From: Melioribacter roseus
GTDB taxonomy: Bacteria > Bacteroidota > Ignavibacteria > Ignavibacteriales > Melioribacteraceae
Direction of reading: 5' to 3'
DNA length: 64,000 nucleotides
Assembly: GCA_020724265.1 (NCBI GenBank)
Contig: DYHH01000015.1
Location: forward strand, 1 to 64,000
Shown here: positions 37,699 through 46,935 of the stretch, in pieces
Layout of the letters: the number at the start of each line of letters is the position of its first letter
How positions within the stretch are numbered: the first letter of the stretch is position 1
The notes under the pieces: generated by a model
Database searches by the model: none
Seen by the model: the letters and a program-made list of their open reading frames with translations, nothing else
Told to the model about the DNA's origin: nothing
Position numbers and translations under genes: made by a program

Positions 37699-38892
37699 AT
37701 GAGCAATAAGAAAAAAACTATACTTGATACTATCAAGCAAAACGATGGAATAATAAGATTAAAACCCGCTTGGGTTGCTAGAGATTTTCTACCACCAGGA
37801 AGAAGACTAGGTTTGCCGGAAGATCAATATGAACTTGGTGAACGCGGCGGAATATGCGAACGGTGGGTTGGTTCTACTACTAAAGCTGATAATAAAGTTT
37901 CAGTTCCGAACGAAGGATTAAGTATTCTTAATATCGATAGTGATGAAGAAATCACTTTAAAAGAAGCAGTAGAGCTGCTTCCAAAAGAATTATTGGGTGA
38001 TGATTATTCAAAAAAACACGATGGCTTAAAACGTCTTCCCAAAATATTTGATTACAAATACCGTTTGCCTTACCACATACATCAAATGGAACATCATGCA
38101 AAACTTGTCGGCTGTAACTCTAAAGAAGAAGCATATTACTTTCCCGAAGACGTTCCGTTGGGCGAAGAAGCCGAAACATATTTCGGAGTTCATCCGTACA
38201 TAGCTCAGCAGAAAAAGTATGACTTGCTTATGCCTCACATGATCGAATGGAAAGATGATACGATACTTCAGCATGCTAGAGCTTTTATGCAAATTCCCGG
38301 CGACGGTTATCATGTTCCTTCCGGTACACTTCACGCACCCGGTTCCGCGCTAACAATTGAACTTCAGGAAGACTCTGATGTTTTCGCAATGCTGCAGCCC
38401 AAAACCGGCGGTAAGATTATCGATAAAGAATTGCTTTGGAAAGACGTTACCGAAACTGATAGAAAAGAAAAAGGCGAAAAGATAATTCTTGAAATGATCA
38501 ACTGGGAAATAAGCGGCGATCCATATTTTTATGAGAACCGTCATACACCGCCTATCTTAATCGAGGAAACAAAGCAAGAAGGCGGAGAAGAGTATTGGAT
38601 ATTTTACAACACGAATAAATTTAGCGGTAAAAAGTTAGTTGTAAAGCCCGGCGGTAAATTTATAAGCAAAGATAAAGGAGTTTACAACATTCTAGTATGG
38701 CGAGGCAATGGTACATTTGACGGATTAGATATAGAAGGTGAAAACTTTGAACAAGATGAACTTATTGTTTGTCATGACAAAGCCGTTAAAGAAATTGAAG
38801 TAATAAACACAGGTGATAGAGATTTAATAATTTATAAGTTCTTCGGTCCGGATATAAATGACGTACCGATGCTTCCAAAATATGAAGGTTAA
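37699..38892 (+). CDS. Mannose-6-phosphate isomerase-like double cupin
   Basis: A 397-residue cytoplasmic protein resembling class I phosphomannose isomerases in outline. Metal-ligand candidates are in PYHIHQMEHHAKL (about residue 115-127), GCNSKEEAYYF, and GYHVPSGTLHAPG (about 205-217), which matches the His motif of ManA-type enzymes. A second beta domain fills the C terminus (WIFYNTNKFSGKKLVVKPGG). It is adjacent to a small cupin protein and upstream of xylulokinase. As no xylose isomerase is visible in the window, this protein is a candidate for the sugar isomerase that supplies that kinase. This is inference; sugar-binding regulation is an alternative. Confidence 0.68.
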   Translation: MSNKKKTILDTIKQNDGIIRLKPAWVARDFLPPGRRLGLPEDQYELGERGGICERWVGSTTKADNKVSVPNEGLSILNIDSDEEITLKEAVELLPKELLGDDYSKKHDGLKRLPKIFDYKYRLPYHIHQMEHHAKLVGCNSKEEAYYFPEDVPLGEEAETYFGVHPYIAQQKKYDLLMPHMIEWKDDTILQHARAFMQIPGDGYHVPSGTLHAPGSALTIELQEDSDVFAMLQPKTGGKIIDKELLWKDVTETDRKEKGEKIILEMINWEISGDPYFYENRHTPPILIEETKQEGGEEYWIFYNTNKFSGKKLVVKPGGKFISKDKGVYNILVWRGNGTFDGLDIEGENFEQDELIVCHDKAVKEIEVINTGDRDLIIYKFFGPDINDVPMLPKYEG

Positions 38893-38897
38893 TAAAT

Positions 38898-39518
38898 ATG
38901 CCCGTTTTTGATTATAAAAATAAATCTACGCTAAAAGAAAGCGAAGTTGAAGTAATAGATATTATTCATCTTAATGCCAATGAAGTATATAAAGTTAAGA
39001 ACCATCAAGAAAAAGAAGTTCTCTTGATGGGAAGAGGCAAAGCTCTCGTTAAGACGGAAAGTCATATACGTGATATAAATAAAAATGATGTCGAAGAGTA
39101 TTTGCACGATGAAAATAAACTGAAACAAATAATAGCTTTTGAAAATTCAGTGATCATTCGAATCGGTGGAAAATGGAATTGCCAAACAGGAACCCGCGGT
39201 GTGTTTCAATTAAGTGAAACCGATAATCCTAAGAACATCGGTGATCCAACTGATTATCAAAGAAATACAGAGTTCGATAATCATTATCACGACTGCGATG
39301 AGTTTTGGATTTTGTTCGGCGGAAGCGGTGAAGTCGTAACTGAAAGAAACAGATATAATGTAAGAGCAGGTGATTGTGTTTTCACGAAAGCGGGTGATCA
39401 TCACGATTTCCCGGTAGTGCATAAAACAGTTGAAGGAGTTTGGTTTGAGACTTCTTTGATTGGACAAAAACGTGAAGGACATCTTTGGAATCATACTCAT
39501 AAAGAGAGCGAGAAATGA
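38898..39518 (+). CDS. Small cupin-domain protein
   Basis: A 206-residue cupin. Motif 1 is in FDNHYHDCDEFWILFGGSG, with the His-His-Glu metal-ligand pattern. Motif 2 is in VRAGDCVFTKAGDHHDF, with the second His. The N-terminal ~80 residues are another beta-rich unit, giving a bicupin-like shape. It is six bases after the ManA-like gene and its stop overlaps the next ATG by four bases (39515-39518), so translational coupling with the aldo/keto reductase is expected. Possible roles are sugar isomerase, epimerase or dioxygenase; none can be chosen from sequence alone. Confidence 0.75.
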   Translation: MPVFDYKNKSTLKESEVEVIDIIHLNANEVYKVKNHQEKEVLLMGRGKALVKTESHIRDINKNDVEEYLHDENKLKQIIAFENSVIIRIGGKWNCQTGTRGVFQLSETDNPKNIGDPTDYQRNTEFDNHYHDCDEFWILFGGSGEVVTERNRYNVRAGDCVFTKAGDHHDFPVVHKTVEGVWFETSLIGQKREGHLWNHTHKESEK

Positions 39519-40546
39519 ATTATAGGAGAATGGGTAACTCAGGTTTAACCGTTTCCGAAATATGTTTTGGTGCGATGACGTTCACTGGATCAAATGGATG
39601 GACTCATCTTGGTGAACTTCATCAGAAGGATGCCGATAAACTTGTAAAGTCTGCTCTTGATAACGGAGTTAATTTTTTTGATACAGCGGATTTTTATTCT
39701 TCCGGCAATTCTGAAAAGATGTTAGGGAAGGCACTTGGCAACAAAAGAAAAGATGCGATAATATGTACTAAGTTCGGTTTTGAAATGAATGGCGAACTGC
39801 ACGGCAAAGGTCTTTCAAGAAAACGAGTAATTGATGCCTGCGAAGCAAGCTTAAAAAGACTGCAAAGCGATTACATCGATTTATATCTAATTCACGCATT
39901 GGATTTTGTTACACCTTTGGAAGAAACACTCGACGCACTTACTCAATTAGTCGCCGACGGTAAAGTTAGATACATCGGTTGTTCAAACTTTCCGGCTTGG
40001 GTACTTGCTAAATCATATTACATTGCTGAAGAGAACAATTATCAAAAAATGATTGCTCATCAAGCAAGTTATAATATTTTAAGAAGAGATCTCGAACTTG
40101 ATATAATTCCTGCTTCACTTGAATATGGTATAGGAACGATGGTTTGGGGTCCGCTTCAAGGTGGAATTTTAACCGGTAAATATAGAGACAAAAACAATTG
40201 GCCTAAAGATACACGAATGAAAAGTCCCGGTGATCACAATCCGTACAATCTTGAACAAGGTGAAAAGATTTTAGATGAACTTGAAAACATCGCAAAGGAA
40301 AGAAATGTAACCGTAACTCAAGTTTCATTGAATTACTTGCTTCGAAAAGAAGGTGTATCAAGTGTAGTTGTCGGCATTAGGAATAATGATCAATTACTTG
40401 ATAACGTAAAAGCAAGCGATTGGGAATTAACCGAAGATGAGATGAAGAGATTAGATGTGCTAAGCGAACCATACCAATATTATCCGCATTGGTATTATCA
40501 AAATTTCTGGACGGAAAACTATAAACAATATTATCTGCCAAAATAA
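39515..40546 (+). CDS. Aldo/keto reductase 2
   Basis: A 343-residue NADPH-linked reductase. The tetrad residues are Asp in NFFDTADFY, Tyr in ADFYSSG, Lys in CTKFGF, and His in YLIHALD. YRRMGNSGLTVSEICFGAMTF at the N terminus is typical of the family. It overlaps the small cupin by four bases and precedes a flavodoxin-like gene by 14 bases. It probably reduces an aldose or keto-sugar, though no substrate can be read from the sequence. It is distinct in sequence from the enzymes at 12271 and 56429. Confidence 0.9.
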   Translation: MNYRRMGNSGLTVSEICFGAMTFTGSNGWTHLGELHQKDADKLVKSALDNGVNFFDTADFYSSGNSEKMLGKALGNKRKDAIICTKFGFEMNGELHGKGLSRKRVIDACEASLKRLQSDYIDLYLIHALDFVTPLEETLDALTQLVADGKVRYIGCSNFPAWVLAKSYYIAEENNYQKMIAHQASYNILRRDLELDIIPASLEYGIGTMVWGPLQGGILTGKYRDKNNWPKDTRMKSPGDHNPYNLEQGEKILDELENIAKERNVTVTQVSLNYLLRKEGVSSVVVGIRNNDQLLDNVKASDWELTEDEMKRLDVLSEPYQYYPHWYYQNFWTENYKQYYLPK

Positions 40547-40560
40547 AAGTAAATTTAGTT

Positions 40561-41085
40561 ATGGGTAAAATTTTAATTCTATACGACAGTGCAAGCGGCA
40601 ATACGGAAAAGATGGCTCAGTACGTAAAAGAAGGTGCCGAATCCTTTGGCGATCACGAAGTTAAGATTAAAAGAGTTGATGACGCATCGTACAAAGATAT
40701 CGAATGGTGTGACGGTATTGCACTCGGTTCTCCCACAAATATGGGAATCGTTTCATGGAAGATGAAAAAGTTTTGGGACGAAATAGGTGACAATGTTTGG
40801 GGAAAAATTGATGGGAAAATCGGCTGCGCATTTTCATCGCAGGGCGGATGGGGAGGAGGAGCTGAAATTACTTGTATGTCGCTTATGACAATCTTAATGA
40901 ACTTTGGTTTTCTTGTATTCGGTTTAACCGATTATGTTGCAGATAAGTTTACGCTTCACTACGGAGCAACTTGTGCGGGCGAACCACGTGAACAAAAAGA
41001 AATTAATGCTTGTAAACAACTTGGTAAAAGATTGTCGCAATGGGTTTCAAAATATGTTGATAAAGAAGAGGTGAAAGTTAAATGA
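40561..41085 (+). CDS. Flavodoxin-family (WrbA-like) quinone reductase or flavodoxin
   Basis: A 174-residue flavodoxin-fold protein. The phosphate-binding loop is YDSASGNTEKMAQ (residues 7-19). GSPTNMGIVSWKMKKF and AFSSQGGWGGGAEIT complete the FMN site, and the latter resembles WrbA-type quinone reductases. There is no signal. Its stop overlaps the xylulokinase ATG by four bases. An electron-transfer or quinone-reducing role next to the aldo/keto reductases is plausible. Why it sits in a sugar operon is unclear. Confidence 0.8.
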   Translation: MGKILILYDSASGNTEKMAQYVKEGAESFGDHEVKIKRVDDASYKDIEWCDGIALGSPTNMGIVSWKMKKFWDEIGDNVWGKIDGKIGCAFSSQGGWGGGAEITCMSLMTILMNFGFLVFGLTDYVADKFTLHYGATCAGEPREQKEINACKQLGKRLSQWVSKYVDKEEVKVK

Positions 41086-42587
41086 GTTATTTCATCGGAC
41101 TTGATGTCGGCACAAGCGGAGCAAAAGCTTTACTCATTAATGAAATGGGTGATGTGATTTCTTCTGCAACAAATGAATATCCAATGCTTACTCCTAAACC
41201 AAATTGGACGGAGCAGAATCCCGAAGATTGGTGGGAAGCAAGCAAGAAAAGTATTCGATCAGTTGCATCTAAAGTTAAGAAAGATGAGATAGAAGGAATC
41301 GGTTTAACGGGACAAATGCACGGTTTAGTTACTCTCGATGATAATTTAAATGTTGTTCGTCCCTGCATTATGTGGAATGACCAAAGAACAGTAAAAGAAT
41401 GTGATGAGATTACAACCAAAATTGGTTTAGAGAAGTTGATAAAAATTACCGGCAATCAAGTTCTTACTGGATTTACAGCTCCTAAAATTTTGTGGATAAA
41501 GAACAATGAGCCTGATAACTATCATAAAATTAAAAAGATTCTTCTTCCTAAAGATTATATAAGATTCAGGTTAACCGGTGAGCTTGCTACTGATGTCTCG
41601 GATGCTTCGGGAACATCTTTGCTAAATGTTCCGGAGAGAAAATGGTCGGATGAAATACTATCAGGATTAGAGATTCCAAAAGAGTGGATGCCGCAACTAT
41701 ATGAATCATCAGAAATATCCGGTAGAGTTAAAAAAGGTTTATGCGAAGAGTTAAACTTACCGGAATATTTAATAGTTGCTGCCGGCGGCGGAGACCAAGC
41801 TGCTGGCGGTATCGGAACCGGAACGGTAAGTGAAGGAATAACTTCTCTTGTACTTGGTACATCAGGAGTTGTATTCGCTCACAGTGATAAGCCGCTAATA
41901 GAAGCAAGTGGAAAAGTTCACTCCTTTTGTCACTCGGTCCCGAATGCTTGGCATGTAATGGGGGTTACGCTTTCTGCGGCAGGTTCTCTTCAATGGTATA
42001 GAAATACTTTTCATAATGGAGTTGATTATTCAGAGTTGACAAAAGCAGCGGAAAATATTCAACCCGGTTCGGAAGGGTTATTTTTTCTACCATATTTGAG
42101 CGGGGAGAGAACGCCATATCCTGACCCAAATGCAAAAGGTACTTTTATCGGAGCAACAGTGCGGCATAACACTTCTCATTTTACAAGAGCTGTTTTGGAA
42201 GGAGTGGCTTACAGCTTGCGAGACTGTTTTGAATTAAATGAAGGTCTCGGTGTAAAAACCGACCAAGTGCGTATATCGGGCGGCGGTGCAAAAAGTAAAA
42301 TGTGGATTCAAATTTTATCTGATTTATTGAATAAGGAAATTGTAACTCTTACTTCAACTGAAGGCGCGCCCTATGGTGCCGCTATTCTCGCCGCAGTTGC
42401 TTCGGGAAAATTTAAATCAGTGGATGAAGCATGTTCTTCGATCATTAAAATAAAATCGGCGACAACTCCGAATAAAGAAAATATCAATATATATGAAGAT
42501 TTCTACAATATTTATAAGAATCTTTACGGTACGCTTAAGAGCACTTTTGTTAATATAAGCAACACCGTGGAGAAATATTCAAATTAG
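41082..42587 (+). CDS. xylB: Xylulokinase
   Basis: A 501-residue FGGY-family kinase that phosphorylates D-xylulose to xylulose 5-phosphate. GLDVGTSGAKALL at the N terminus is the first ATP motif, and the sugar-binding residues fall in GLTGQMHGLV and MWNDQRT. The FGGY signature region shows GVAYSLRDCFE, RISGGGAKSKMWIQIL and EGAPYGAAILAA. The length matches XylB (about 490-500). It overlaps the flavodoxin-like gene by four bases. Xylulose would come from xylan degradation, which fits the GH10 array, but xylA is not in the window. Confidence 0.92.
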   Translation: MSYFIGLDVGTSGAKALLINEMGDVISSATNEYPMLTPKPNWTEQNPEDWWEASKKSIRSVASKVKKDEIEGIGLTGQMHGLVTLDDNLNVVRPCIMWNDQRTVKECDEITTKIGLEKLIKITGNQVLTGFTAPKILWIKNNEPDNYHKIKKILLPKDYIRFRLTGELATDVSDASGTSLLNVPERKWSDEILSGLEIPKEWMPQLYESSEISGRVKKGLCEELNLPEYLIVAAGGGDQAAGGIGTGTVSEGITSLVLGTSGVVFAHSDKPLIEASGKVHSFCHSVPNAWHVMGVTLSAAGSLQWYRNTFHNGVDYSELTKAAENIQPGSEGLFFLPYLSGERTPYPDPNAKGTFIGATVRHNTSHFTRAVLEGVAYSLRDCFELNEGLGVKTDQVRISGGGAKSKMWIQILSDLLNKEIVTLTSTEGAPYGAAILAAVASGKFKSVDEACSSIIKIKSATTPNKENINIYEDFYNIYKNLYGTLKSTFVNISNTVEKYSN

Positions 42588-42629
42588 TATGTCAATTTAA
42601 TTATCATCAAAATATTACAAAGGTGACTT

Positions 42630-43736
42630 ATGGCGGATGTGGTTCTTAAAAATGTGACAAAAGTTTACGAGGGCGGAACGGTTGCGGTTCGCAACGCAAA
42701 CATAGAAGTAAAAGATAAAGAATTTTTAGTTTTAGTAGGTCCATCGGGATGCGGGAAATCTACAACACTTAGAATGATTGCCGGACTCGAAGAAATAACC
42801 GAAGGTGAACTTTATATCGATAACGAATTAGTGAACAATGTTTCACCAAAGAATCGAAACATAGCAATGGTTTTTCAAAATTATGCTCTTTATCCTCACA
42901 TGACTGTTGCTGAAAATATGGGCTTCGGTTTAAAACTTCGGAAGTACAAAAAAGATCAGATAAAAGAGAGAGTAAATGAAGCGGCAGAAATTTTAGGAAT
43001 AACAGATTTACTTGATAGAAAACCTAAAGCGCTTTCGGGCGGACAGCGGCAGAGAGTTGCTGTCGGGAGAGCGATTGTCCGGCACCCAAAAGTGTTTTTG
43101 TTTGATGAACCGTTAAGTAATCTTGATGCGAAGTTGAGAGTTCAAATGCGTACGGAAATTTCTAAGCTTCATCAAAAACTTGAAGCAACAATGATCTACG
43201 TAACACACGATCAAACTGAAGCGATGACTATGGGTGATAGAATTGTAATTATGAAAGATGGTGATATTCATCAGATAGATACACCGCTTAAACTCTATAA
43301 TCACCCTGCTAATAAATTTGTCGCCGGATTTATCGGTTCGCCTTCTATGAATTTTGTGGACGGTAAAATTATTAAAGAAAACGGACTTTACTTTGTTGAT
43401 AAAGAAAACACAATTAATATAAAAGTATTTACCGAACACGAACATGCTTTAGCAAATTATGTCGATAAAGAAATAACAGCCGGTATTCGTCCCGAAAACA
43501 TTCATCATCCAAGTACTGCTAAAGCAGAAAGTATGGATGAAATCGAAGTAACACTCGATGTAACCGAACCAATGGGGAACGAAATTTTTCTATACTTCAA
43601 CATCGCCGCTTCAAATTGTATTGCAAGAATAGCCGCTATTGAAGAACCGGAACCGGGACAAAAGATGCAGTTATACGTTGATGCTGCAAAGATACATTAC
43701 TTTGATAAAGAATCGGAAGAGGCAATATTAAAATAA
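42630..43736 (+). CDS. Carbohydrate ABC transporter ATP-binding protein (MalK/UgpC/MsmX type)
   Basis: A 368-residue ATPase. Walker A is GPSGCGKST (residues 37-45), the signature is LSGGQ, Walker B is [12 protein letters not shown], and the switch His is in [10 protein letters not shown]. The C-terminal ~130 residues are the OB-fold/TOBE regulatory domain with GIRPENI, as in sugar importers. AAAGGTGA precedes the ATG. The binding protein gene at 45619 is nearby but permease genes are absent from the window, so this ATPase may energise permeases encoded elsewhere, as MsmX does for several importers. Confidence 0.93.
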   Translation: MADVVLKNVTKVYEGGTVAVRNANIEVKDKEFLVLVGPSGCGKSTTLRMIAGLEEITEGELYIDNELVNNVSPKNRNIAMVFQNYALYPHMTVAENMGFGLKLRKYKKDQIKERVNEAAEILGITDLLDRKPKALSGGQRQRVAVGRAIVRHPKVFLFDEPLSNLDAKLRVQMRTEISKLHQKLEATMIYVTHDQTEAMTMGDRIVIMKDGDIHQIDTPLKLYNHPANKFVAGFIGSPSMNFVDGKIIKENGLYFVDKENTINIKVFTEHEHALANYVDKEITAGIRPENIHHPSTAKAESMDEIEVTLDVTEPMGNEIFLYFNIAASNCIARIAAIEEPEPGQKMQLYVDAAKIHYFDKESEEAILK

Positions 43737-43753
43737 ATTAAAGGAGTGAGGGT

Positions 43754-44512
43754 ATGACGACACTGGAAAAAATAAATATAACCGATGAACAAAAACGGCA
43801 ATATCAAGAAGACGGATTTTTTATTCTTGATAAAGTTATCCCCGATGATGTTCTCGAAACTTTACGCAACGAGTGTGATTCCTTGATCGCGGAACAAGAT
43901 GCCGAGATGGAAAAGCAAGGTGTAACAGAATTAAACTTAAGCAGAAAGAACAGCCGTTACTTTGTATTCCTTGCCTATAAAGAACGGAAAGCATTGGGAG
44001 AATTTATTTTTAGTGATTTGATGGAAGAGATCTGTAAAGCAACAATTGGTGATGATGCATATCTTTTCTGGGAACAGTTTGTCGTAAAGGGATTGGATAA
44101 AAAAGGAGCCGAGTTTACCTGGCATCAAGATTCCGGTTATGTTGACAGTGAACATAAACCTTATGTAAACTGTTGGATTCCTCTGGTTGATGTTAACGAA
44201 GAAAATGGAACTGTTTATTTATTGCCTTATTCTAAAGCAGGAACAAAAGATAAAATTGAGCATAAAGTGATGGAAGGATCGAAAGACCGCGTTGGGTATT
44301 TTGGTGATGAAAGAGGAGTTCCCGTTGTAGCTAAAGCAGGCTCGATTGCTGTCTTTTCAAGTACATGTTTTCATCGCTCCGGACCGAATAACACTGACGA
44401 AATGAGAAGAGCTTGGGCTATCCAATATTCTCCGGAAATTATTTGCGAACCGGATGGCTCGTTAAAAGGATTGGATGAAAAGTTTTTAGAGAACGGGAAA
44501 CGAGTAAGATAG
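43754..44512 (+). CDS. Phytanoyl-CoA dioxygenase family protein
   Basis: A 252-residue Fe(II)/2-oxoglutarate-dependent oxygenase-like protein. The metal facial triad is visible as the HxD of TWHQDSGYV (about residue 121) and the distal His of CFHRSGPNN (about residue 210). Nearby Arg residues (EMRRAWA) may bind 2-oxoglutarate. A strong AAGGAGTGAGGG ribosome-binding site precedes the ATG. Members act on many small molecules, not only phytanoyl-CoA. A requirement for oxygen sits oddly with the glycyl radical enzyme downstream, unless expression is separate. It ends the run of tightly spaced genes before a repeat element. Confidence 0.85.
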   Translation: MTTLEKINITDEQKRQYQEDGFFILDKVIPDDVLETLRNECDSLIAEQDAEMEKQGVTELNLSRKNSRYFVFLAYKERKALGEFIFSDLMEEICKATIGDDAYLFWEQFVVKGLDKKGAEFTWHQDSGYVDSEHKPYVNCWIPLVDVNEENGTVYLLPYSKAGTKDKIEHKVMEGSKDRVGYFGDERGVPVVAKAGSIAVFSSTCFHRSGPNNTDEMRRAWAIQYSPEIICEPDGSLKGLDEKFLENGKRVR

Positions 44513-44567
44513 GTTTTAATTGATTGAATAAAGTAATAACATTCTAAGAACTTTCAGATATAATTAT

Positions 44568-44669
44568 GGAACACAGATGCCCGCTCAATACGCGGGCATA
44601 CACAGAAAAAACTGATTGACACTGATCTGTAAACTGCGTTAATCTGTAGTTTCTGCGTCATCTGCGTTC
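44568..44669. repeat. Intergenic hairpin repeat, CAGATGACGC family (copy 3)
   Basis: Left arm GGAACACAGATG (44568-44579) and right arm TCTGCGTCATCTGCGTTC (44652-44669) with a TATTGTT tail. A separate GCCCGC / GCGGGC hairpin sits near 44579-44597. It is the longest and most degenerate of the three copies, in the gap before the nucleoside hydrolase gene. Confidence 0.82.
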
Positions 44670-44713
44670 TATTGTTGCTAAGTAAATAACCGCCGTTATA
44701 AGGTGAGAAAATC

Positions 44714-45598
44714 TTGAAACAAAAAATACTCCTCGATACCGATATCGGTACAGACATAGACGACGCGGTTGCACTTGCATATTTACTCGCCAATCCCAAA
44801 TGTGATTTGGTTGGAATAACAACCGTAACAGGAGAATCTACCAAGCGGGCAATGATAGCAAGTGCCTTGTGTAAAATTGCAGGTAAAGATATTCCGATTT
44901 ATCCCGGAATTGAAAAACCATTAATCCGCGAACAACTTCAAACTAAAGCACAGCAAGCAAAGGCATTGGATAAATGGGAACACGAAACGAGGTTTCCCCA
45001 AGGTGAAGCAATTGAATTTTTGCGGGAAACAATCAGGCAAAATCCCGATGAAATAATTTTACTTACTATCGGCCCGCTTACAAACATCGGATTACTTTTC
45101 TCAATCGATCCGGAGATTCCATCATTACTTAAAGGAATATATACAATGGCAGGCAACTATAATTTGGAAGCCCCTGCTTACAGCGATGTGGAATGGAATG
45201 CAGAAGGAGATTATCACGCTTCATACATAACTTATTATGCAAACGCAAAAAATCATCATTCAATCGGTATAGATATTACTTCAAGAGTTACAATGGACTC
45301 GGATGAGTTTGCAAAAATATGTAAACACGATTTACTCAAACCGGTTTTGGATTTCTCAAAAGTTTGGTTTGAAGAATGGGATGCTGTTACTTTTCACGAT
45401 CCTTTAGTTGCTGCCACTATCTTTAACGATTCAATCTGTAAATTTGAAAAAGGTCAAGTCGTTGTTGAATTGGATAACAAAGAAAAAATGGGGTTAACTC
45501 ATTGGCATCCTAGAAAAGAACGCGGCAATCATTTGGTTGCTGTTGATGTTAATAAAGAAAAATTCTTTGAAGAATATCTTTCTGTATTTAAAGACTAA
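44714..45598 (+). CDS. Nucleoside hydrolase (inosine-uridine preferring type)
   Basis: Hydrolyses a ribonucleoside to ribose and base. The 294-residue protein has the N-terminal calcium-binding DTDIGTDIDDAVAL motif, with Asp residues at about 7-15, and a second Asp/His region near VTFHDPLVAA (about residue 226) that matches the family. AAGGTGAG precedes the TTG start. Ribose released here could be handled by ribokinase and ribose pyranase at 10909-12253, so the three form a ribose-salvage set despite lying 32 kb apart. Base specificity cannot be read from the sequence. The ABC binding-protein gene follows after 20 bases. Confidence 0.88.
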   Translation: MKQKILLDTDIGTDIDDAVALAYLLANPKCDLVGITTVTGESTKRAMIASALCKIAGKDIPIYPGIEKPLIREQLQTKAQQAKALDKWEHETRFPQGEAIEFLRETIRQNPDEIILLTIGPLTNIGLLFSIDPEIPSLLKGIYTMAGNYNLEAPAYSDVEWNAEGDYHASYITYYANAKNHHSIGIDITSRVTMDSDEFAKICKHDLLKPVLDFSKVWFEEWDAVTFHDPLVAATIFNDSICKFEKGQVVVELDNKEKMGLTHWHPRKERGNHLVAVDVNKEKFFEEYLSVFKD

Positions 45599-45618
45599 TC
45601 ACATACACCGGAAATAAA

Positions 45619-46935
45619 ATGAAAGTATGGAGCGCTCTAAAAGCAGTTCTATTGATTTCGTTGCTGACCTTTCTCTCTTGCAAAAACGAAAACGAATTCA
45701 CTTCATCAAAAATTGAATTAACATTTTGGCACAGCTTCGTTGCTAATACTCATCCTGCATTAAAAGAGTTACTCGATCAATATGAAAAAGAAAATCCCGA
45801 TGTAAAAATAATTGAGCAGTACGTTCCATCCGGCGATCCACTTGTGCAGAAACTTATCACCGCAATTCAAAGCAACACCACACCCGATTTAGCGTGGGTT
45901 CATACTGACTTTCTCGATAAGCTCATACTCGCTGATGCAATCTATAAAATGGATTATTTCATAAACGGTGAAAACGGCTTTACAGAAAAAGAGTTTAATG
46001 ATTTCTTCCCGCAGTTAATCAGTAATGCAAAATGGAACGACACGCTTTATGCAATACCGATGGAAGCCACAACATTAGCTTTACTTTATAACAAGGATTT
46101 GTTTAAGCAAGTCGGACTTGATCCTAACAAACCACCCCAGACTTGGGATGAGTTGAAAGAGTATGCGAACAAGTTAACAATTGATACCGACGGTGATGGG
46201 AAAATGAATCATTATGGATTTTATGTACCGGCACTTCCAGCATCGGGTGCGCTAAGCATTTGGATGCTGCTTCAGTGGGAACCCTATCTCTGGCAAGCCG
46301 GAGGAGAGTTCTTAAATAAAGAGCAAACTAAAGCACTTTTTAATAGTGAAGCCGGAGTAAAAGCATTAACACTTTGGAAAAAAATGTACGATCAAATTGG
46401 TTTTGATTCTTTTTCGATGACTCACGATATGGGATTCATTGCTCAAGCTTGTGCAATGATAATGGACGGGCCGTGGGATTTGCCTTCTCTTCGAAAAATT
46501 AAAAATTTTGATTGGGGTGTTGCTCCGCTTCCCGAAGGTCCCGTTAAAAGAGCTACTTATGTTGCCGGTGAACATTTAACGATATTCAAAAATTCTAAAC
46601 ATCCAGATGAAGCATGGAAATTTATTAAGTGGTTTACTTCACCTGAAATTCAAGCAAAGTTTTCGATTGAATCGGGTTATATGCCTGTTCGCAAATCGAC
46701 TTTGGAATTACAATCATATAAAGATTACTTAAAAACCGATCCGTATCTCGCTGCATTTGTTGAACAGTTTGAAATCGGTTATGCAAGACAGAATATAACA
46801 TACTATCGAGTTGAAATAAATCAACGAGTTGCCGAGGCAATTGAAAGCACACTGCTTGGCGATATGGATCCCAAAGAAGCTCTTGATAAAGCCGCAGAGC
46901 AAGTAAACGAAATATTAAGCAGAGTAAAAAGATGA
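45619..46935 (+). CDS. ABC transporter sugar-binding lipoprotein (family 1)
   Basis: A 438-residue extracellular solute-binding protein. The signal ends in a lipobox (LTFLSCKNENE, Cys at about 21). The rest has the family 1 features: LTFWHSF near the N terminus, NTTPDLAWVHTDFL, and PMEATTLALLYNKDLF. Sugar-type ABC importers use this family. The permease genes normally beside it are missing; the next gene is an SMP-30 lactonase, overlapping by four bases. The matching ATPase could be the one at 42630. The exact ligand, possibly a xylo- or gluco-oligosaccharide, is not decided by sequence. Confidence 0.9.
   Translation: MKVWSALKAVLLISLLTFLSCKNENEFTSSKIELTFWHSFVANTHPALKELLDQYEKENPDVKIIEQYVPSGDPLVQKLITAIQSNTTPDLAWVHTDFLDKLILADAIYKMDYFINGENGFTEKEFNDFFPQLISNAKWNDTLYAIPMEATTLALLYNKDLFKQVGLDPNKPPQTWDELKEYANKLTIDTDGDGKMNHYGFYVPALPASGALSIWMLLQWEPYLWQAGGEFLNKEQTKALFNSEAGVKALTLWKKMYDQIGFDSFSMTHDMGFIAQACAMIMDGPWDLPSLRKIKNFDWGVAPLPEGPVKRATYVAGEHLTIFKNSKHPDEAWKFIKWFTSPEIQAKFSIESGYMPVRKSTLELQSYKDYLKTDPYLAAFVEQFEIGYARQNITYYRVEINQRVAEAIESTLLGDMDPKEALDKAAEQVNEILSRVKR

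Noticed and set aside
44579-44597. Terminator of the dioxygenase gene
   Set aside because: The GCCCGC/GCGGGC hairpin has no following T tract and belongs to the surrounding repeat element.
42630-46935. Complete maltose-type ABC operon
   Set aside because: No permease genes occur between or beside the ATPase and binding-protein genes.
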